64,000 nucleotides of DNA, from positions 81,752,350 to 81,816,349 of the forward strand of contig CM039183.1 of NCBI GenBank assembly GCA_008360975.2. The letters run 5' to 3'. Shown piece by piece: positions 61,007 to 64,000 of this stretch (within the stretch, counting starts at the first letter, position 1; each line of letters starts with the position of its first letter). A program made the position numbers and the translations under genes. The notes under the pieces were generated by a model, which searched no databases, was not told where the DNA came from, and saw only the letters and a list, made by a program, of their open reading frames with translations. This DNA comes from Lichenostomus cassidix. Its lineage: Eukaryota; Chordata; Aves; Passeriformes; Meliphagidae.

Positions 61007-64000
61007 GGTAATAGTTTAGTAGGACAACTGTATTTTAAGCAAATGCATGAATTTACTGGAGTGAGAAAAACTGCCAGTAAAGGCTAGAATGTATCTTGTT
61101 TTGGTGTGAAGATTGAGTCATCACCAAGAAGTACTGTTTAGACGCAGAGCAGCATCTAGCATGTCTCATTTTAGATATCCCTGTGACAGCTGACACTTCT
61201 TGAGGCCAGTGGTGTGGAGCTCTCCATATACCATACTGCCAGCAGTCTATTTTAAGTGTCTGCTGCTAATCTAGTTGATGTATAGAATCACATTTTTCCT
61301 TATAGTTTCTCAAAATGTTACAGAACTGAGAAAATTTATCTGACAGCACATACAGTGAAGTTCTGCTCGTGTATCAGAGCAAATGGGGGGAAATCTGTGA
61401 CCCTGATAGCTGCTAGAAATTAGCATTTATGTAAAATGTTTATTGTACTTCTTGGTGAAAAAAAATTACAAGGAAAATAAAAATCCAGATTTTGTGTCCT
61501 TTTAATAGTTAAATCAGTAATACATATGGAGAGAAAGTGATCCTAAGATGCCAAACAATGAACAGGAGTAGCAGCAATTTGCAAATTATCTGAAAGCTTT
61601 ACAACTACAAATTTCTGCACAAGAGACTACTTCTTAAGAAAAAATTTCTCAGTTACTTAACGCAATGTGTAATTCCCCTTCTTTTTTTCCCAGAGAGGAA
61701 TCAAAAGTCCAGATTTTGATAATATTTGAAGGAGCTGGAAGAGCCTTGGTTTAGAGCTGTATTTGGGATTTTTCACCATGAAACTAAGCTGACTTTTCTG
61801 GCTTCTCTCCAGATAGTTACTGCGATTGCTATCTGAATCAGGTTGTTAACAGTGGCATCATGAGCTCCCCCAGCCCACCTGCTGGGAAAGCCTTATGTAT
61901 CAGACATGTTGATTAACTCCTAATAATGGATAGCAGTAGTTTCAGATGGGTAAAGGAAGGAAAGTAAGATTAACACATTTCTAAAGGTACTTTTGCAATT
62001 TCTCCTACCATCCAGTTTCAAAGAAATGACAAATCTTTAGAATGCAAGGAGATGTTTTCCAAAATGTTAGACATTTTTGTGGCTTTCATTTGATGGCTTA
62101 CTGGCTCATTCTGTCAAATGCAGTTAATTACACCTAACTGTAGGGAAATTTACTTTGGCATACTTGAACACTCTGTGTAGCATAGCTATGGTGAAAGCTG
62201 TTGAATCTGGCAAGTCCCATAGGAAAAATTCTGACTGCCTGAGACAGTCATTAAATTTATAACTGATGTTTTGGAGAGACAGACAACTTCTACTTTCTTA
62301 TTCTTACCACACTAGACTTCCTTTTAGCTTGCCATTTTGCAGTAGTTAGCAAGAGGAAATTTGATAATGAGTGATATACATATGGGAAATTAGTTTGTTT
62401 AGCTTATTGATGTGATTCACTTAACAGCAGATCAGAACACCATCAACCCTTATCTTATAAAGCATCCAGAGAGAAAAATTAAAGTATATTGTCTTTCCTA
62501 AAATGATATAAATTAAATAAATAGGCAGAACAGATTCTTTATGTCGGTGCATTAGAAACTGTTGAAAACAAAATGTAGCAGGGGTTGAATACAGAGATGT
62601 TTTATTTACTGTAAACACCATATGCCTCCTTTAATTAGATTTATTGCCTAGGCCATGAGATTCAGGCTGGAATTCAGATCTGGCAGCAAATCAGTTTTTA
62701 ACTGAGTCAATGACTTGGGAGAGTTGTGCTTATTTCTGAATATTGGGATTGCTTCTCCTCTGGATGGATATGTGGTGCTCAACGGTTATTCCTGTTTGAA
62801 CCTTTTCAAGTTGATGGTCTAGTTCAACATTCTGATGTAGATTTACCTCTCTTCAGTTTTATGTGCTAATGAAAAGATAATCTACATTTGTTAGGCAATG
62901 TGTTTTATTTTATTTAAATTGTGACAAATACTTAACATTCCAGTAGAAGGACTTAGGTGTTAGGTACCTTTCAGAAGTATAAATTACATCTGTGATGAAT
63001 TTAAACTGGATGATGCAGTAATTAACCTATAAAATTTCATCATATAACCAAATGACTGAATCTATGATGTACAAATTATAATGAATTTAAAGTTTTGGCG
63101 TGGTGTATATTTTGTTTTATAGAAAGTTTGGCATGTAATACCAAATTATACTTTGGACACTGTTATCTTTCAATTTTTTTTTTATTATTTGCTCAGTGAA
63201 TACTCTTGGGAATTTTAATTAAAAACCCCCTTGTATACACAGCACTAAGATATAAAGCATAAGCACATAATTTTAAGAGTTTTAGATAAGCTATGCTGAT
63301 GCCTTGGAGACAACTCCGAATGGGAAAATATTTAAAAGGAGAAAAAAAAGTAAAAATTCTCAGGGGATTGTTCAGGCAGTTGTTGACTCAGGACATTTAG
63401 GGGAATCTCTCAACTTTATGCCAATTTCTAAAGCAGTCATCAAATAACAATATGCTTCAGTGTGGTTATGTAATGTGATAACAGAAGCTTTAAAACAAAT
63501 ACGTCAGGGATTCTTTACTTCTGATCTTAATGTGTTGATACATTAACAATTACATAGATGTTATAATGATGTATATAAAATATCTGAAGTAGGTAAGGTA
63601 TATAAAATTCTGGAAAACTTTCTGTTGCCTGAAGATGCTCTTCCATCAACTGCATGCTAAAATGACAGGCCCTTGTTTGTTTCATGGAGATTCCTAAATG
63701 TTTTCTGCGTTTTCACAGAAATGTCAAAAATTCACTTATGTAACATTTGCCATACATTCTATAATTTTTTAGAAAGATAATCTTTGCTTAGATTTCATAT
63801 GTTCCTCTGTTTAAGATTTACTGTGTTTCCCCCAAGCGCTTCATTCCCTGGTAAACATACTCTCTACTACAGACATTCCTTTCTCCCTCCTAAATTTCCT
63901 TTATTTCCAGTAATTAATCTCTTCCTATTCCCAGTTTCCCCTCATTTTAGCACGTGCTTTTGTAACCAGATTTCTCTCGTGGAAATTTCTCTCTTGCATC

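Larger units (their letters stand above)
59520..64000 (+). other. COL12A1: Intron inside TSPN (third), incomplete
   Basis: At least 4.5 kb of intron running off the window. It contains a local hairpin-forming duplication (60159-60244) and an 18-T tract (60989-61006). No transposon family or further COL12A1 exon is recognised. Minus-strand open frames at 59427-60052 have no domain content. Confidence 0.82.

Noticed and set aside
61694..61729. Possible next TSPN exon after a good acceptor (TTTTTTTCCCAG)
   Set aside because: In the required phase 0 it reaches a stop after eleven codons and the residues do not match the TSPN continuation.
1..64000. A second gene, RNA gene, CRISPR array or novel system
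   Set aside because: Nothing outside the COL12A1 exons shows coding periodicity with known domains, tRNA or rRNA features, or regularly spaced repeats.

Overview
The window is one internal piece of a single vertebrate gene on the plus strand, the collagen XII alpha-1 chain gene (COL12A1). The host looks like a bird. It carries several CR1 LINE fragments with the avian 3' tail (AATCATAGAAT on the reverse strand, ATTCTGTGATTCTGTG on the forward strand) and LTRs of types I associate with bird genomes. The introns are AT-rich and the exons short, with canonical GT-AG ends. No second gene, RNA gene, CRISPR array or bacterial-type system was found. The first exons (signal peptide, FN3-1, most of VWA1) lie upstream of the window; the rest of the TSPN domain and the collagenous tail lie downstream.

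I placed 44 coding exons between 260 and 59519 by translation, splice sites and phase. They total 7136 nt and, with one base carried in from the previous exon, give an unbroken 2379-codon frame. In order they encode: the end of VWA1 (260-433); FN3-2 (1255-1545); VWA2 in one exon (1773-2375); FN3-3 to FN3-7, one exon each (3758-22062); FN3-8 in two exons (23974-25193); VWA3 in four exons (27795-28922); FN3-9 to FN3-18, two exons each, with a 27-nt micro-exon between FN3-12 and FN3-13 (29527-48284); a proline-rich hinge exon (48372-48446); VWA4 in four exons (49272-54099); a 39-nt linker exon (56205-56243); and the first part of the TSPN/laminin-G-like domain (56337-59519). The last 4.5 kb is intron.

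Collagen XII is a secreted homotrimeric FACIT collagen that decorates collagen I fibrils in tendon, ligament, periosteum, skin and muscle connective tissue. The window encodes most of its large NC3 arm. The first ten exons here belong to the block that vertebrate short-form (XIIB) transcripts omit, and their phases (1 at both ends of the block) allow that skip without a frameshift.

The introns hold the non-genic content. There are five LTR-type insertions, all antisense to the gene: a 381-bp element in the 11.9-kb intron, three related solo LTRs of about 265 bp with 6-bp target-site duplications, and one longer LTR broken by a nested CR1. There are also five CR1 pieces, short simple repeats, a local hairpin-forming duplication, and one possible cryptic exon inside FN3-16. 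I did not find an undescribed biological system. The most useful second-look items are splicing features (tandem acceptor, candidate cassette exons, weak acceptors) and the antisense LTR cluster around VWA4.
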